Of a stretch of 64,000 nt of DNA, positions 53,445 through 62,726 are shown in pieces. Numbering within the stretch: the stretch's first letter is position 1; every line of letters starts with the position of its first letter. The position numbers were made by a program, and so were the translations under genes. A model generated the notes under the pieces. That model was not told the DNA's origin and made no database searches. It saw nothing but the letters and a program-made list of their open reading frames with translations. This DNA is from Firmicutes bacterium CAG:646 (lineage in GTDB: Bacteria > Bacillota > Clostridia > Lachnospirales > Lachnospiraceae), in assembly GCA_000432335.1 (NCBI GenBank), contig HF995366.1:1-64000 (forward strand), written 5' to 3'.

Positions 53445-53553
53445 CAGGCATCTTTTGATTTTAATATCATTAAAATGCAACGATCGAAAAGTCATAAACC
53501 ACTTAGTGCCTGCACTTATGTGGTGTTATGTCTGGATCAGAATGGAGGAAATT

Positions 53554-54360
53554 ATGGATAATAACCAGAGACAGGACTGGTGGCCCAATAACGACAAGGC
53601 TCCTGAAACAGATACATCCTCTGGCGCCGAAGTACACGATTCTGTACAGCCACATCCGGAACCAGACCCTGTTCCCCACCAGATTCCAGAAGAATCCGGC
53701 ACTGAACCTGAAACTGTTCCTCAGGAAAATTCCTATAATACCTGGAACAATCCACAAGGACAAACCCAGGACAATCCTTATAATAACTGGAACAACCAGC
53801 AGGGACAATATCAAAACAATCCTTACAATAACTGGAACAACCAGCAGGGGCAGTATCAAAACAATCCCTACAATAATTGGAATAACCAGCAGGGACAATA
53901 TCAGAATACCCCTTATAATAATACGCCTAACCGTCCTCCCATGCGGTCAAACAATGGAATGGCAATCGCCTCCCTAGTCATGGGTGTTTTATCCATTGCG
54001 CTGATCTGCTGTGGCTTCTCCTATTTCTTTGGAGCCCTTGGAATCCTTTTTGCCATACTTTCCAGAAAAAATGGACCTATGGATCCACAGGCAAAAGTCG
54101 GTCTGGGACTTTCCATCGGAGGTACCGTTGTCGGACTTCTCATGATTCTTTTCGTATTGTTTGGAAGTACGGAATATTCTGATTTTATGCAGGAATACGA
54201 ACGTTTCTATAACGAATATGAAGACGATTATGATTCCTATGATGACCCGTATTACGATGATTATTACGGAGAAGACTTCTATTTCGACGGTCCTTTCCAG
54301 AATCTCCCTAATCAGGGTGACTGGAATATGGAAACACCGGACGAGGGAAGTTCCCTGTAA
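53554..54360 (+). CDS. Repeat-linker DUF4190-type membrane protein
   Basis: A 268-residue protein. The N-terminal 60 residues are acidic and Pro-rich; about residues 61-121 are Asn/Gln/Tyr-rich 15-residue repeats (NNWNNQQGQYQNNPY type). A two-helix DUF4190-like domain follows (NGMAIASLVMGVLSIALICC, then KVGLGLSIGGTVVGLLMILF). The tail is very acidic and Tyr-rich (DDYDSYDDPYYDDYYGEDFY). GGAGG lies five bases before the ATG at 53554; the upstream frame runs through the hairpin element. Function unknown. It heads a run of small membrane-protein genes. Confidence 0.82.
   Translation: MDNNQRQDWWPNNDKAPETDTSSGAEVHDSVQPHPEPDPVPHQIPEESGTEPETVPQENSYNTWNNPQGQTQDNPYNNWNNQQGQYQNNPYNNWNNQQGQYQNNPYNNWNNQQGQYQNTPYNNTPNRPPMRSNNGMAIASLVMGVLSIALICCGFSYFFGALGILFAILSRKNGPMDPQAKVGLGLSIGGTVVGLLMILFVLFGSTEYSDFMQEYERFYNEYEDDYDSYDDPYYDDYYGEDFYFDGPFQNLPNQGDWNMETPDEGSSL
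53736..53915 (+). repeat. Four 45-base tandem repeats inside a coding region
   Basis: Three close copies start at 53781, 53826 and 53871 and a diverged copy starts at 53736. Each encodes 15 residues around the core WNNQQGQYQN. The in-frame unit length allows copy-number change without frameshift. Confidence 0.85.
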
Positions 54361-54365
54361 TTTTC

Positions 54366-54800
54366 TTACAACGTGGGAATATGAAACAGCAACAGGATAT
54401 TTCGCAAGATCCAGTTGACTGCCACAATGACCACTGCGCCGATCCCGTACCACCGATGAAATCGGCTTCCCACTGCCAATTTCCCTCTGGAAAGCCATTC
54501 GATGGTATTGGACAGCAAATACCATGCATACAGCATTACCGTATATAATACAATGGGATGATAATATAAGGACTGAAACCATTTTCCTCGAAGCAGCGCC
54601 AGTACGGCTCTTGTTCCTCCGCAGCCCGGACAGTAAAATCCTGTCAGTGTATGAAATACACAGGGAGGCATGCGGCGCAGGATAGCTTCCGGGAAAATTC
54701 CCATCTGTCGAAGCCTGATACCGAACACCAAAAATAGAAGTATGAGACACCAGCTGATCTGACACAGACGGTAAGCATTCTTCTTTCGGTCATTCTTCAT
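54366..54800 (-). CDS. DUF2752 membrane protein
   Basis: A 144-residue protein with three hydrophobic segments. The diagnostic PCVFHTLTGFYCPGCGGTRAVLALLRG block of DUF2752 lies at about 46-72. Its CPGCG pair may bind metal or be redox active, but the function is unknown. GGAG lies nine bases before the ATG. It is convergent with the DUF4190 gene, with five bases between stops, and divergent from the DUF975 gene. Confidence 0.88.
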   Translation of the reverse strand: MKNDRKKNAYRLCQISWCLILLFLVFGIRLRQMGIFPEAILRRMPPCVFHTLTGFYCPGCGGTRAVLALLRGKWFQSLYYHPIVLYTVMLYAWYLLSNTIEWLSRGKLAVGSRFHRWYGIGAVVIVAVNWILRNILLLFHIPTL

Positions 54801-54839
54801 GATTGTGTTCTCCTTTCATCCCCATCTGGAGGTTAGTAT

Positions 54840-55580
54840 ATGAAACGTTCAAAAGAACTGAAAACAATGGCCAGAATGCAGCTGGCCGGAAAATACAGCA
54901 CCTATATAGGCGCCTACGCTCTCTTTTTTATGATATCCGGGACTGTCGCATCCCTGTTGGGATTTTTCCTTATGAGCGGAAGTCTGTCCTCATCAGACGG
55001 TTTACCCTTTACAAGCATTCCCCAACTGATTCTGTATTTTGTGATCGAATTGATTGTTTCCCTGATCTTATCTATATTCTCCCTGGGATTCAACAAAATG
55101 TTTCTGGATGGAAGCCGTGGCTATCGGGTACGGTTTGAGGATCTTTTCTACGGATTCCGTCATCATCCGGATCGAGTGATCCTCCTGCAGTTTTTGCTCC
55201 TGCTTATCTCTATGGCGTGTATGGCTCCGGGCTATATCCTGGTCCTGTGTGCGATGAACATGGAGCTCCCCACCCCTGTACTGATTCTCAGTATCATCCT
55301 TCTGATCGCCGGAATCATTCTGTTGGTTTACTTTGCTTTAATTTTCAGCCAGAGTACCTTCCTGATCGCAGACTATGATGACCTCAGCGCCATACAGGCG
55401 CTCAAAGAAAGCCGTAAACTGATGCATGGAAAGAAAGGAACATACTTTTATCTTCAACTTTCTTTTCTGGGTATCCTGTTTCTCTGCATCTTTACTTGCT
55501 ACATCGGTTTTCTGTGGGCGATTCCTTATATCATGATGACACAGACCAACTTCTACAGAAATATTATCAACGAGATTTAA
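54840..55580 (+). CDS. DUF975 family membrane protein
   Basis: A 246-residue protein with six hydrophobic segments. It opens with the DUF975 pattern KRSKELKTMARMQLAGKY and later has a long cytoplasmic stretch with FEDLFYGFRHHPDRV, FSQSTFLIADYDDLSAIQAL and SRKLMHGKKGTYFYL. The role is unknown; members are common in Clostridia and Lactobacillales. GGAGG lies seven bases before the ATG. It ends at a bidirectional terminator facing the threonine operon. Confidence 0.9.
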   Translation: MKRSKELKTMARMQLAGKYSTYIGAYALFFMISGTVASLLGFFLMSGSLSSSDGLPFTSIPQLILYFVIELIVSLILSIFSLGFNKMFLDGSRGYRVRFEDLFYGFRHHPDRVILLQFLLLLISMACMAPGYILVLCAMNMELPTPVLILSIILLIAGIILLVYFALIFSQSTFLIADYDDLSAIQALKESRKLMHGKKGTYFYLQLSFLGILFLCIFTCYIGFLWAIPYIMMTQTNFYRNIINEI

Positions 55581-55583
55581 CCC

Positions 55584-55630
55584 AAAAGGGGCTTTCGGTT
55601 TTCCATTGGATCTCCGATCGCCCCTTTTTC
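55584..55630. terminator. Bidirectional terminator between the DUF975 gene and lysC
   Basis: AAAAGGGGC pairs with GCCCCTTTTT across a loop with an internal TTTCGG/CCGA pairing. Confidence 0.85.
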
Positions 55631-55641
55631 ATTTTCTCGTT

Positions 55642-56853
55642 TTATTCTGACAATCCAAACGCCTCATGTACGGCATTCATGGCAGATACGGCATCCTGTG
55701 AATCTACCAGCACCGTAATACGGATTTCGGATGTTGCAATCATATTAATATTTACATTCTGGCTATACAGACATTCAAACATCTTAGCTGCCACGCCGGG
55801 ATTGGACATCATACCTGCCCCTACGATGGACAATTTTGCCACATCGCAGTTATATTCCACTCTTTCAAATCCCAACACATCCTTATATTCTTCCAGAAGC
55901 TCAATCGCCTCCCGAAGATTTTCATGGGATACGGTAAAGGAAATATCCTTTGTCTCCTCACGACCTACGGACTGGATAATGATATCCACATTAATATTTC
56001 TCTTTGCCAATGTATTGAATAATTTAAATGCGCTTCCCGGTACGTCCTGTATTCCGATCACGGAAATTCGATCCGCATTTCTGTCCAGCGCCACGCCGCT
56101 GATGAGCATTCTCTCCATCTTTTTCACGACCTCCTTAACTTCCGTTCCTTCTGATTCATTCAAACTGGACCGCACAATCAGGCGCACTCCATATTTTTTT
56201 GCCATTTCTACGGAACGGTTGTGCAGTACGCCTGCTCCCAATGCTGCAAGATCCAGCATCTCGTCATAGGTAATGGCTTTCAGTTTTTTGGCTTTGGGAA
56301 CCAGACGGGGATCTGCCGTATATACACCGTCCACGTCAGTATAAATCTCGCAGGCATCTGCGTGAAGCTCTGCTGCCAGAGCAACCGCCGTCGTATCAGA
56401 TCCGCCCCTTCCCAGAGTGGTAAAATCATCGTACTTATTTACCCCCTGAAATCCGGTAACGATCACGATTTTCCGGTCATCCAGTTCTCTGCGAATCCGA
56501 GTTCCGTCAATTTTTTTCAGACGCGCATTTCCATAAGCGCTGGTGGTTGTCATAGGTACCTGAAAAGCGTTTAAGGATACTGCCCGAACACCCATCTGTG
56601 CCATCGCCATGGACATCAGAGATACCGACATCTGTTCGCCTATGGTAAGCAGCATATCCATCTCTCTTTTCGGTGGGTTGGGATTGATCTCCTTCGCCTT
56701 TGCGATCAGCTCGTCCGTATATTTTCCCATGGCGGAAAGAACCACAACCACGTCATGCCCTTCGTTATAATCACGAATACAGCGCTCTGCCACATGAAAA
56801 ATCCGCTCTTTGTCTGCCACGGAAGTTCCGCCGAATTTTTTAACGATTAACAT
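55642..56853 (-). CDS. lysC: Aspartate kinase
   Basis: A 403-residue enzyme phosphorylating aspartate, the first step to lysine, threonine and methionine. N-terminal KKFGGTSVAD, the kinase core with GRGGSDTTAVALAAELHAD and YTDVDGVYTADPR, then two ACT domains (about 265-400) for allosteric feedback. The ATG at 56853 has GAGGAGG six bases upstream. It is the last gene of the ACT-hom-apgM-lysC operon, 33 bases after the mutase-like gene, so threonine feedback is likely. Confidence 0.96.
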   Translation of the reverse strand: MLIVKKFGGTSVADKERIFHVAERCIRDYNEGHDVVVVLSAMGKYTDELIAKAKEINPNPPKREMDMLLTIGEQMSVSLMSMAMAQMGVRAVSLNAFQVPMTTTSAYGNARLKKIDGTRIRRELDDRKIVIVTGFQGVNKYDDFTTLGRGGSDTTAVALAAELHADACEIYTDVDGVYTADPRLVPKAKKLKAITYDEMLDLAALGAGVLHNRSVEMAKKYGVRLIVRSSLNESEGTEVKEVVKKMERMLISGVALDRNADRISVIGIQDVPGSAFKLFNTLAKRNINVDIIIQSVGREETKDISFTVSHENLREAIELLEEYKDVLGFERVEYNCDVAKLSIVGAGMMSNPGVAAKMFECLYSQNVNINMIATSEIRITVLVDSQDAVSAMNAVHEAFGLSE

Positions 56854-56886
56854 TCGTTTCCTCCTCATTGTTCCCGCAGAGCCGTT

Positions 56887-58092
56887 TCACCGAAGGAAAT
56901 ATTCCATAAGCTCCCATCCGTTCTCAAAAAATACTCCGCTCTTTTTCGCCTCTGCTTCGTTGTAATTCCATGTGTGTTCTTCCTCCCCTGCACTGTCATA
57001 CAGAAGATAGGGAACGGGGTCTGCCGTATGCGTTCTCACTGAAACCGGTGTGGGATGATCCGGCAGGATCAGCATGCGATACGGCTCGCCAAAAGCATCC
57101 AGCCCTTCCTTTACCGGAAGGATCACTCTCTGATCCAGATACTGGATGGCTTCTGTCTTTCGTTCCACACTTCCCTGATGCCCCATCTCATCGGGAGCCT
57201 CCACATGGATGTAAGCAAAATCATACCCCTTTTTCGTCAATGCGTCAACTGCTGCCCGGGCTTTTCCCTCATAATTTGTGTTTAAGCCTCCGTTTGCCCC
57301 CTCCACGTGGATATTTGTCATTTCTGCGCCGACAGCAATCCCTTTCAGAAGATCCACTGCCGAGATCATCACGCCTTTTTTTCCATATTTACTATAAAAA
57401 GAATCCAGAGCCGGACGGGTACCCGCGCCCCAGAACCACAAACTGTTGGCAGGATGCAATCCCTTCGCTTTTCTCTCCTGATTTAAAGGATGCGATGACA
57501 AGATCTCATAGCTTCGTCTCTGCATTTTTGCCAATACAGACTCCTTTGGCAGATGGGAACCGATTTTTTGTCCCAAAATATCATGCGGCGGTGTCAGCTC
57601 CACGATGTTTCCCTGTCTCCAAACCAGACAATGGCGATAACTGGTTCCCACATAAAACTGAAATCCTTCTTCTTCCAGTCTTTCTTTCACCGCCTGTAAA
57701 AGAACCGCTGCATCCTCCGTACTGATCTCATCGGCACTGTGATCCATCATTACTTTTTCTTCATAACACACTTCTTCCGATGACACTGTGACCAGATTAC
57801 AACGGATGGCAACATCGCCCTCATCCAATGTAATCCCAATACTTAAAGCCTCCAAAGGTGATCTTCCCGTATAATACTTTCGGGGATCGTATCCCAGTAC
57901 CGACAGATTTGCCGTATCACTGCCCGGCTGCATCCCTGTTGGAACTGTCTGTACCCTTCCTATCTGAGAAACCTTCGCCAGTTCATCCATAACAGACGTC
58001 TTTGCATATGCCAGCGGCGTCTTCCCATCCAGCTGTTCCAATGGCAGATCCGCCATTCCATCGCCCAAAACCACCACATACTTCATATTCAT
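56887..58092 (-). CDS. ApgM-like phosphoglycerate mutase family protein, probable homoserine kinase
   Basis: A 401-residue alkaline-phosphatase-superfamily protein of the archaeal-type cofactor-independent phosphoglycerate mutase family. Landmarks are VLGDGMADLP (metal-binding Asp), GMQPGSDTANLSVLGYDP (Ser nucleophile region), the VEAPDEMGHQG metal motif and LILPDHPTPVSVRTHTADPVP. Its place between hom and lysC, with no GHMP-type thrB visible, supports the proposal from comparative genomics that this subfamily is an alternative homoserine kinase. Glycolytic mutase activity remains the other option. A GGGAG site serves either of two Met codons; I keep the first. Confidence 0.85.
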   Translation of the reverse strand: MNMKYVVVLGDGMADLPLEQLDGKTPLAYAKTSVMDELAKVSQIGRVQTVPTGMQPGSDTANLSVLGYDPRKYYTGRSPLEALSIGITLDEGDVAIRCNLVTVSSEEVCYEEKVMMDHSADEISTEDAAVLLQAVKERLEEEGFQFYVGTSYRHCLVWRQGNIVELTPPHDILGQKIGSHLPKESVLAKMQRRSYEILSSHPLNQERKAKGLHPANSLWFWGAGTRPALDSFYSKYGKKGVMISAVDLLKGIAVGAEMTNIHVEGANGGLNTNYEGKARAAVDALTKKGYDFAYIHVEAPDEMGHQGSVERKTEAIQYLDQRVILPVKEGLDAFGEPYRMLILPDHPTPVSVRTHTADPVPYLLYDSAGEEEHTWNYNEAEAKKSGVFFENGWELMEYFLR

Positions 58093-58115
58093 CTTTCTCC
58101 CATTTCACTGTTTCT

Positions 58116-59333
58116 TTAAAAGTGTACTCGGATCATCCCCAGAATATTATCAAACTGCTCTGCTTTTTCCAGATAAGCAGCCTCTGTCATTTCTTCCGTA
58201 ATAAAGCCAAATTCTCCATTTACCTGCGCCAGAACTTTCGCATCCACATTTCCGAAAACTTCTTCGACTCTGGAGAGATTTTCCGTAAAGCTTCCCTTCA
58301 TGCGCACAAAAAATCGGCTGGACAGATCACGAATGTCTCCAAGCTCTAATTTGCTGTTACTCCATCCCACCATTACATTCACATCCTGATGTTTGGCGGC
58401 ATCGATCACATCTGCCACCACGGCGCTGGCAGTAGGAAGCTTGCCTGCTCCGCTTCCGTAAAACATAGCGTCTCCCAGCATATTTCCATGTACCAAAATA
58501 GCGTTATATACATCATTTACACTATACAGTGGACTGCTGCTGTTGATCATAACCGGAGATACTCTCGCATAAAATTTTTCTCCCATCTTCTGGCTGACAG
58601 CTAAAAGTTTGATACTGGCATTCCAGTTTCTGGCATACTTGATATCCGCTGAAGTGATATGTGTAATCCCTTCTGTGGGAATATCCTGATAATCCACATA
58701 ATGTCCAAACGCAATGGAGGACAAAATCGCAATCTTGCGGCAGGCATCCCACCCTTCTATATCTGCTCCGGGATTTCGCTCTGCATAGCCTCTTTCCTGA
58801 GCTTCTTTCAGCGCTGCATCAAACTCCGAACCTTCCGCATCCATTCTGCTGAGGATATAATTCGTCGTTCCATTCAAAATGCCGGTAATTTCTTCTATCT
58901 CATCTGCCGTCAAAGAAGAATGCAGCGGGCGGATAATGGGAATCCCCCCTCCGCAGCTTGCTTCAAACAAAAAGTTGATATTTTTTTCCCGGGCAATTTC
59001 CAGCAGCTCTACGCCATGCTCTGCTACCAGCTCTTTGTTGGAAGTACACACAGATTTTCCCTGCAACAGCGCTTTTTTCACAAACGTATACGCCGGCTCT
59101 GTTCCTCCCATCACTTCCACCACGATTCGAACCTCTGGATCTTGCAAGATCACCTCATAATCATGAACAATTTTTTCCTGTATCGGATCACCGGGAAAAT
59201 CTCTCAGATCCAACACATATTTAATCTGAATCTCATCCCCCGCTCTCTTACTGATCAGCTTGCGATTGGCATGAAGTACTTCCACCACACCGGAACCCAC
59301 AGTTCCATATCCCAACACTGCTATCTGTATCAT
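58116..59333 (-). CDS. hom: Homoserine dehydrogenase
   Basis: A 405-residue enzyme reducing aspartate semialdehyde to homoserine. The NAD(P) site is VLGYGTVGSGVVEVL at the N-terminus, followed by ILNGTTNYILSRM and the catalytic block FDAALKEAQERGYAE-NPGADIEGWDA, then a C-terminal ACT domain (about 325-400). The start at 59333 follows GGGAG by eight bases; an upstream GTG is an artefact. It follows the ACT protein by five bases. Confidence 0.97.
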   Translation of the reverse strand: MIQIAVLGYGTVGSGVVEVLHANRKLISKRAGDEIQIKYVLDLRDFPGDPIQEKIVHDYEVILQDPEVRIVVEVMGGTEPAYTFVKKALLQGKSVCTSNKELVAEHGVELLEIAREKNINFLFEASCGGGIPIIRPLHSSLTADEIEEITGILNGTTNYILSRMDAEGSEFDAALKEAQERGYAERNPGADIEGWDACRKIAILSSIAFGHYVDYQDIPTEGITHITSADIKYARNWNASIKLLAVSQKMGEKFYARVSPVMINSSSPLYSVNDVYNAILVHGNMLGDAMFYGSGAGKLPTASAVVADVIDAAKHQDVNVMVGWSNSKLELGDIRDLSSRFFVRMKGSFTENLSRVEEVFGNVDAKVLAQVNGEFGFITEEMTEAAYLEKAEQFDNILGMIRVHF

Positions 59334-59338
59334 AAATC

Positions 59339-59782
59339 TCACTCCCTGCCTAATATTTTCAAGTAATGAACGCCTGTCTGGTCTTCCATCTGGCGGATCA
59401 TATCCTCGGCATCACCCGCCTCAGGTAAAATCTCCACACTCAATGTCAATGTGGCAACGCCATTAATAGGAATACTCTGATGAATCGTCAGGATATTCCC
59501 CCTGAATTGTGCAACCGTTCTTAAAATATCCGAAAGAATTCCCGGCTTATCATCCATCTGAAGAATAAAGGTAACTGTTCTTCCCTTCGCCTGATCGTGA
59601 AACGGAAAAATATCATCCTTATATTTATAGAAAGAACTCCTGCTGATTCCTACTCTCTCTGTGGCTTCCTGAACCGTAACTGCCTTTACAGAGTCCAGAA
59701 TCTTCTTGGCTTCCACAACCTTCAAAAGAACTTCCGGTACTGCCTTTTCTTTTACAACGTAGTATTTTGTCTTATTTTCCAT
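59339..59782 (-). CDS. ACT domain regulatory protein (UPF0735/PheB-like)
   Basis: A 147-residue protein. An N-terminal segment (about 25-60) resembles a small HTH (TVQEATERVGISRSSFYKYKDDI), and an ACT domain (about 70-145) has TFILQMDDKPGILSDILR and NILTIHQSIPINGVATLTL. Family members in Gram-positive bacteria sit in front of hom or pheA and bind amino acids. It is the first gene of the operon and is a reasonable threonine-sensing regulator. GGGGG lies four bases before the ATG. Confidence 0.92.
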   Translation of the reverse strand: MENKTKYYVVKEKAVPEVLLKVVEAKKILDSVKAVTVQEATERVGISRSSFYKYKDDIFPFHDQAKGRTVTFILQMDDKPGILSDILRTVAQFRGNILTIHQSIPINGVATLTLSVEILPEAGDAEDMIRQMEDQTGVHYLKILGRE

Positions 59783-59975
59783 ATTTCCCCCTGCCTCATT
59801 TTCTGCCGCCCCTGAATATGTACGTCACTGAAATACATTTGTAATCATGAAACAGATGTTATCATGTTTTCAATGGTTATGCAAGCTTTTTCTCCCTTAA
59901 GCTTTCCTTTTCAAAATAGAAATTTTATTATATACTGATCTTATATCTTCATTATTATATAAAGGACGGATTACT

Positions 59976-60773
59976 ATGAAATTACTCGCTATCGATATGG
60001 ACGGCACCTGTCTGGATCCCCACAGCCGTATTACAGATTCTACACTGGAAGCGCTGCGAATGGCAGCCGATTCCAACATTCTTATAGTTCCCACCACCGG
60101 TCGGGCTTTATCCTGTCTGCCTCATCAACTTATTGAGGAATCTTTCTACCGTTATGTAATTACTTCTAATGGCGCTCAGGTGACCGATCTCCAGACAAAT
60201 GCCACTATTTTTCAGGCTTTGATCCCTCGTTTGGTGGCTCAGGAGCTCCTTCATTCCTGTCATTCCTTGAAACTGGGACTCACTGCGCACATTCATCAGG
60301 AATACCTTCTGCAAGGCAGACTGCTGGCTCTTCTTGGAAGGATTTTCTACAAAAAAGACGCCCGAAAAGCGCTCTGTGTAAAGGATCTGGCTCATATTGT
60401 TAAAACCACTTCCTACGATATTGAAGAACTGCAATTTTACTTTTTTTCTTCCTCCGCTTCCAGCCGTTTAAAAGAAATTCTGGCTTCCTATCCGCAACTG
60501 CTGGCTGCTTATACGGGAAGCTATGTGGAGATTTTCTCTCAGAATGCCTCAAAAGGAAACGCTCTGGCTGCACTGGCAGCTCATCTGCATATCCCCACCT
60601 CTCAGATCGCCTGCATCGGTGATGGAGAAAACGACCTTTCCATGTTTCAATCATCTGGACTCCGCTTTGCTATGGGAAATGCCGTTCCCGCCCTCAAAGA
60701 AAAAGCGGACCACATCCTCCCCTCCAACGGACAGGAAGGCGTGGCCCACGCCATTCGCAAATATCTCCTATGA
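59976..60773 (+). CDS. HAD-superfamily phosphatase, Cof/YidA type
   Basis: A 265-residue hydrolase. HAD motif I is AIDMDGTCLD at the N-terminus, motif II TTGRALS, motif III the Lys in SKGNALAAL, and motif IV GDGENDLSMF. The C2B cap domain lies between about 80 and 185. Members dephosphorylate sugar phosphates, FMN or PLP; the substrate cannot be read from sequence. It is convergent with the TPM gene, with 11 bases between stops and no clear terminator. Confidence 0.92.
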   Translation: MKLLAIDMDGTCLDPHSRITDSTLEALRMAADSNILIVPTTGRALSCLPHQLIEESFYRYVITSNGAQVTDLQTNATIFQALIPRLVAQELLHSCHSLKLGLTAHIHQEYLLQGRLLALLGRIFYKKDARKALCVKDLAHIVKTTSYDIEELQFYFFSSSASSRLKEILASYPQLLAAYTGSYVEIFSQNASKGNALAALAAHLHIPTSQIACIGDGENDLSMFQSSGLRFAMGNAVPALKEKADHILPSNGQEGVAHAIRKYLL

Positions 60774-60784
60774 TAATGTTGCGA

Positions 60785-61591
60785 TCATAAGCTGCGGCCT
60801 CCGCCTCCATGGCTGGAGCCGCTGCTGGAAGTATGCACGCTGCTTCTTCCCCCACCGCCTCCGCCAGAAGAATTGGAGGAAGAGATAGTTCTTTTCGTCA
60901 CTGTTTCATTAATAAACTGATCTTCTTTTTGCTCCAGCCGCACCCCGCCCAATTTCTGGAAAGGATAAAAATACTGCTGTTTCTTCAACTTATAAGAAGA
61001 ATGCAGAGACACTACAAAAATAATCACGCCTCCCAAAGCGAGCCCCAGTGCTACCAGCGCTTCCACCCACGTGATAGAATAATATCGGCTGACTTCTCCT
61101 GTCTCGGGATTATAATTATACTGTCCGTCCGGTATTCCTGCATTCATATACCGCTCCGTCTGATCCAACATCTGCAGTATTCCGTCTCCGTACTGCTGTA
61201 TTTTCAGATTCCCATAACCCGCATCGATCACGGACTGGATTCTGTCATCGGTGAGAAAACGGATCATGGAACCGCTGGTGGATATCCATACGTTATTATT
61301 ATACAAATCAATGAGAAACAGCGCTCCATTTTCACTGTAATCATGGCTGTCATAATAATCATCTGCATATTCTTCAGAGGTTTTCCCTGTCGCTTCCCTT
61401 ACTGTCACCACCACATAATCCTGTTTCCAGGCTTCTGACATTTCTCCTGCTTTTTCCCGGATCTCCTGTTCCTGAACTTCGTCAAAAAGTTCCGCCTGAT
61501 CCACTACAAGCTCCTTTTCCGCCTTTACCGGAGCCGGCACCATCAGAAAAAGGACCAGAAACAAACCCGCAAGCCACCCTGTCTTTCTCAT
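60785..61591 (-). CDS. TPM-domain membrane protein with Gly/Ser-rich tail
   Basis: A 268-residue protein. A signal peptide or anchor (about 5-25) is followed by an extracytoplasmic TPM domain (about 30-160; VVDQAELFDEVQEQEIREKA, NGALFLIDLYNNNVWISTSG). One membrane helix lies near 180-200, then a cytoplasmic segment and a low-complexity tail of Gly, Ser and His ending HGGGGRSL. The tail type is usual in TPM proteins (TLP18.3/Psb32/MOLO-1 group). The ATG at 61591 overlaps the stop of the zinc-ribbon gene (ATGA) and has AGGAGG upstream. Last gene of the three-gene SPFH module. Confidence 0.9.
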   Translation of the reverse strand: MRKTGWLAGLFLVLFLMVPAPVKAEKELVVDQAELFDEVQEQEIREKAGEMSEAWKQDYVVVTVREATGKTSEEYADDYYDSHDYSENGALFLIDLYNNNVWISTSGSMIRFLTDDRIQSVIDAGYGNLKIQQYGDGILQMLDQTERYMNAGIPDGQYNYNPETGEVSRYYSITWVEALVALGLALGGVIIFVVSLHSSYKLKKQQYFYPFQKLGGVRLEQKEDQFINETVTKRTISSSNSSGGGGGGRSSVHTSSSGSSHGGGGRSL

Positions 61592-62679
61592 AATAGTAAT
61601 CCTCCTGCAAGCCCAAGTAAAAATATAATGGCAAATAAAATACCGGAGATAATCCCCACTTTCTTCCTGTCTATGGGAAGTTCTCCACAAACCTTTCCCG
61701 TTTGTCCATTAATAGCGTAGTAATAGGTCTTCTGATCCTGCCCCTGATAGGTAATTACCCAGGCGGGAACCAACGCATACTCCCAATCCTCCTGTAATGT
61801 CTGAATATCGAACCCCTGGACCGTCACAGTTGTATAGCCTTTCGCCGTAGCTTTCAGCAACTTCTCACCGTATTCTTTCACGTCTTCCTGAATGCTCTGC
61901 TGAAATTCCTCTCGCTCCATGTCCCGTTTTTCTGCCTGAAAACCAGACAGATAACCCATGGAAAATTCTTTTGCCTTCTGAATCTCATAAGGCTGAATCC
62001 CTTCCACCAGTTTTTTGTTCGCTTTTCGCAAAGCATTTCTGGACATGGCTGGAAATTCCAGTTCTCCGCTTCGCTGCAGCCTATAATGACGGGTCTCCGT
62101 ATATTCTGTATTTCCTCTCCGCCACACCCGCACCTTGGTCGCCCTCGCCTCCAGAGCGCCCCGTCCTTTCCAGTTGATCATCCAGTACGGAAAATACACT
62201 CCCGAGAGCAGTTCGATCTGTTTTTTATCAAAAAATCCGTTCGGTACGAATTTTTTCTTTTTCATTGCATCCAGAAAAATCTGTTCTGCTTTCTTCCTGT
62301 CTATGGAAAAAGGCAGAATCCAGCCGGGAAGGTATTTCCCGGACAATCTTCCAGATAATACCACCGGATTGTGACAATAGTAGCAAAAAGTAGCCGCCGT
62401 CGTCTCGTCTGTGATAATTTCTGCTCCACAGCTGGGGCAGGTATAGACTACCGCTTCCCCACTCTGTTCTTCTTCCTCTTTTACCGGCTCCTCTTCTCTT
62501 TTCTCCCCATCAAAATCAGCCGTCCCGGATTCCCGGGGCGGCTGTTCCTGCGGATACATCTCATCCATCTGATCCTGTGTAAAATCAGAACCGCAGTACG
62601 GACATTCGTACTTCTGGGTAGAAGGTTCAAAAACTAATTCCCCATCACAGTTGGGGCATTTGAAGCTAATTACCGACAT
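61588..62679 (-). CDS. Double zinc-ribbon membrane protein, YdjG-like
   Basis: A 363-residue protein. The first zinc ribbon (CPNCDG and CPYCGS) lies in residues 8-32, an acidic linker follows, and the second ribbon (CPSCGA and CYYCHN) is near 80-105. A domain of about 200 residues has SGVYFPYWMINWKGRGALEA and WEYALVPAWVITYQGQDQKTYYYAINGQTGKV. One C-terminal membrane helix (GIISGILFAIIFLLGLAGG) follows. Such proteins are often misnamed PriA helicase or TFIIB-like. AGGAGG lies seven bases before the ATG at 62679. It is coupled by overlap to the TPM gene and follows the SPFH gene by 47 bases. Confidence 0.88.
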   Translation of the reverse strand: MSVISFKCPNCDGELVFEPSTQKYECPYCGSDFTQDQMDEMYPQEQPPRESGTADFDGEKREEEPVKEEEEQSGEAVVYTCPSCGAEIITDETTAATFCYYCHNPVVLSGRLSGKYLPGWILPFSIDRKKAEQIFLDAMKKKKFVPNGFFDKKQIELLSGVYFPYWMINWKGRGALEARATKVRVWRRGNTEYTETRHYRLQRSGELEFPAMSRNALRKANKKLVEGIQPYEIQKAKEFSMGYLSGFQAEKRDMEREEFQQSIQEDVKEYGEKLLKATAKGYTTVTVQGFDIQTLQEDWEYALVPAWVITYQGQDQKTYYYAINGQTGKVCGELPIDRKKVGIISGILFAIIFLLGLAGGLLL

Positions 62680-62726
62680 AGCAAAACCTCCTGTCCTATT
62701 TATCTTAGGAAAGTATGAAACTCCCG

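Noticed and set aside
53347..53553. N-terminal extension of the DUF4190 protein
   Set aside because: It runs through the double-hairpin element, and the internal ATG at 53554 has a clear ribosome site.
59783..59975. A T-box or threonine attenuator before the ACT/hom operon
   Set aside because: I find no T-box sequence, no Thr-codon leader peptide and no terminator in this 193-base region.
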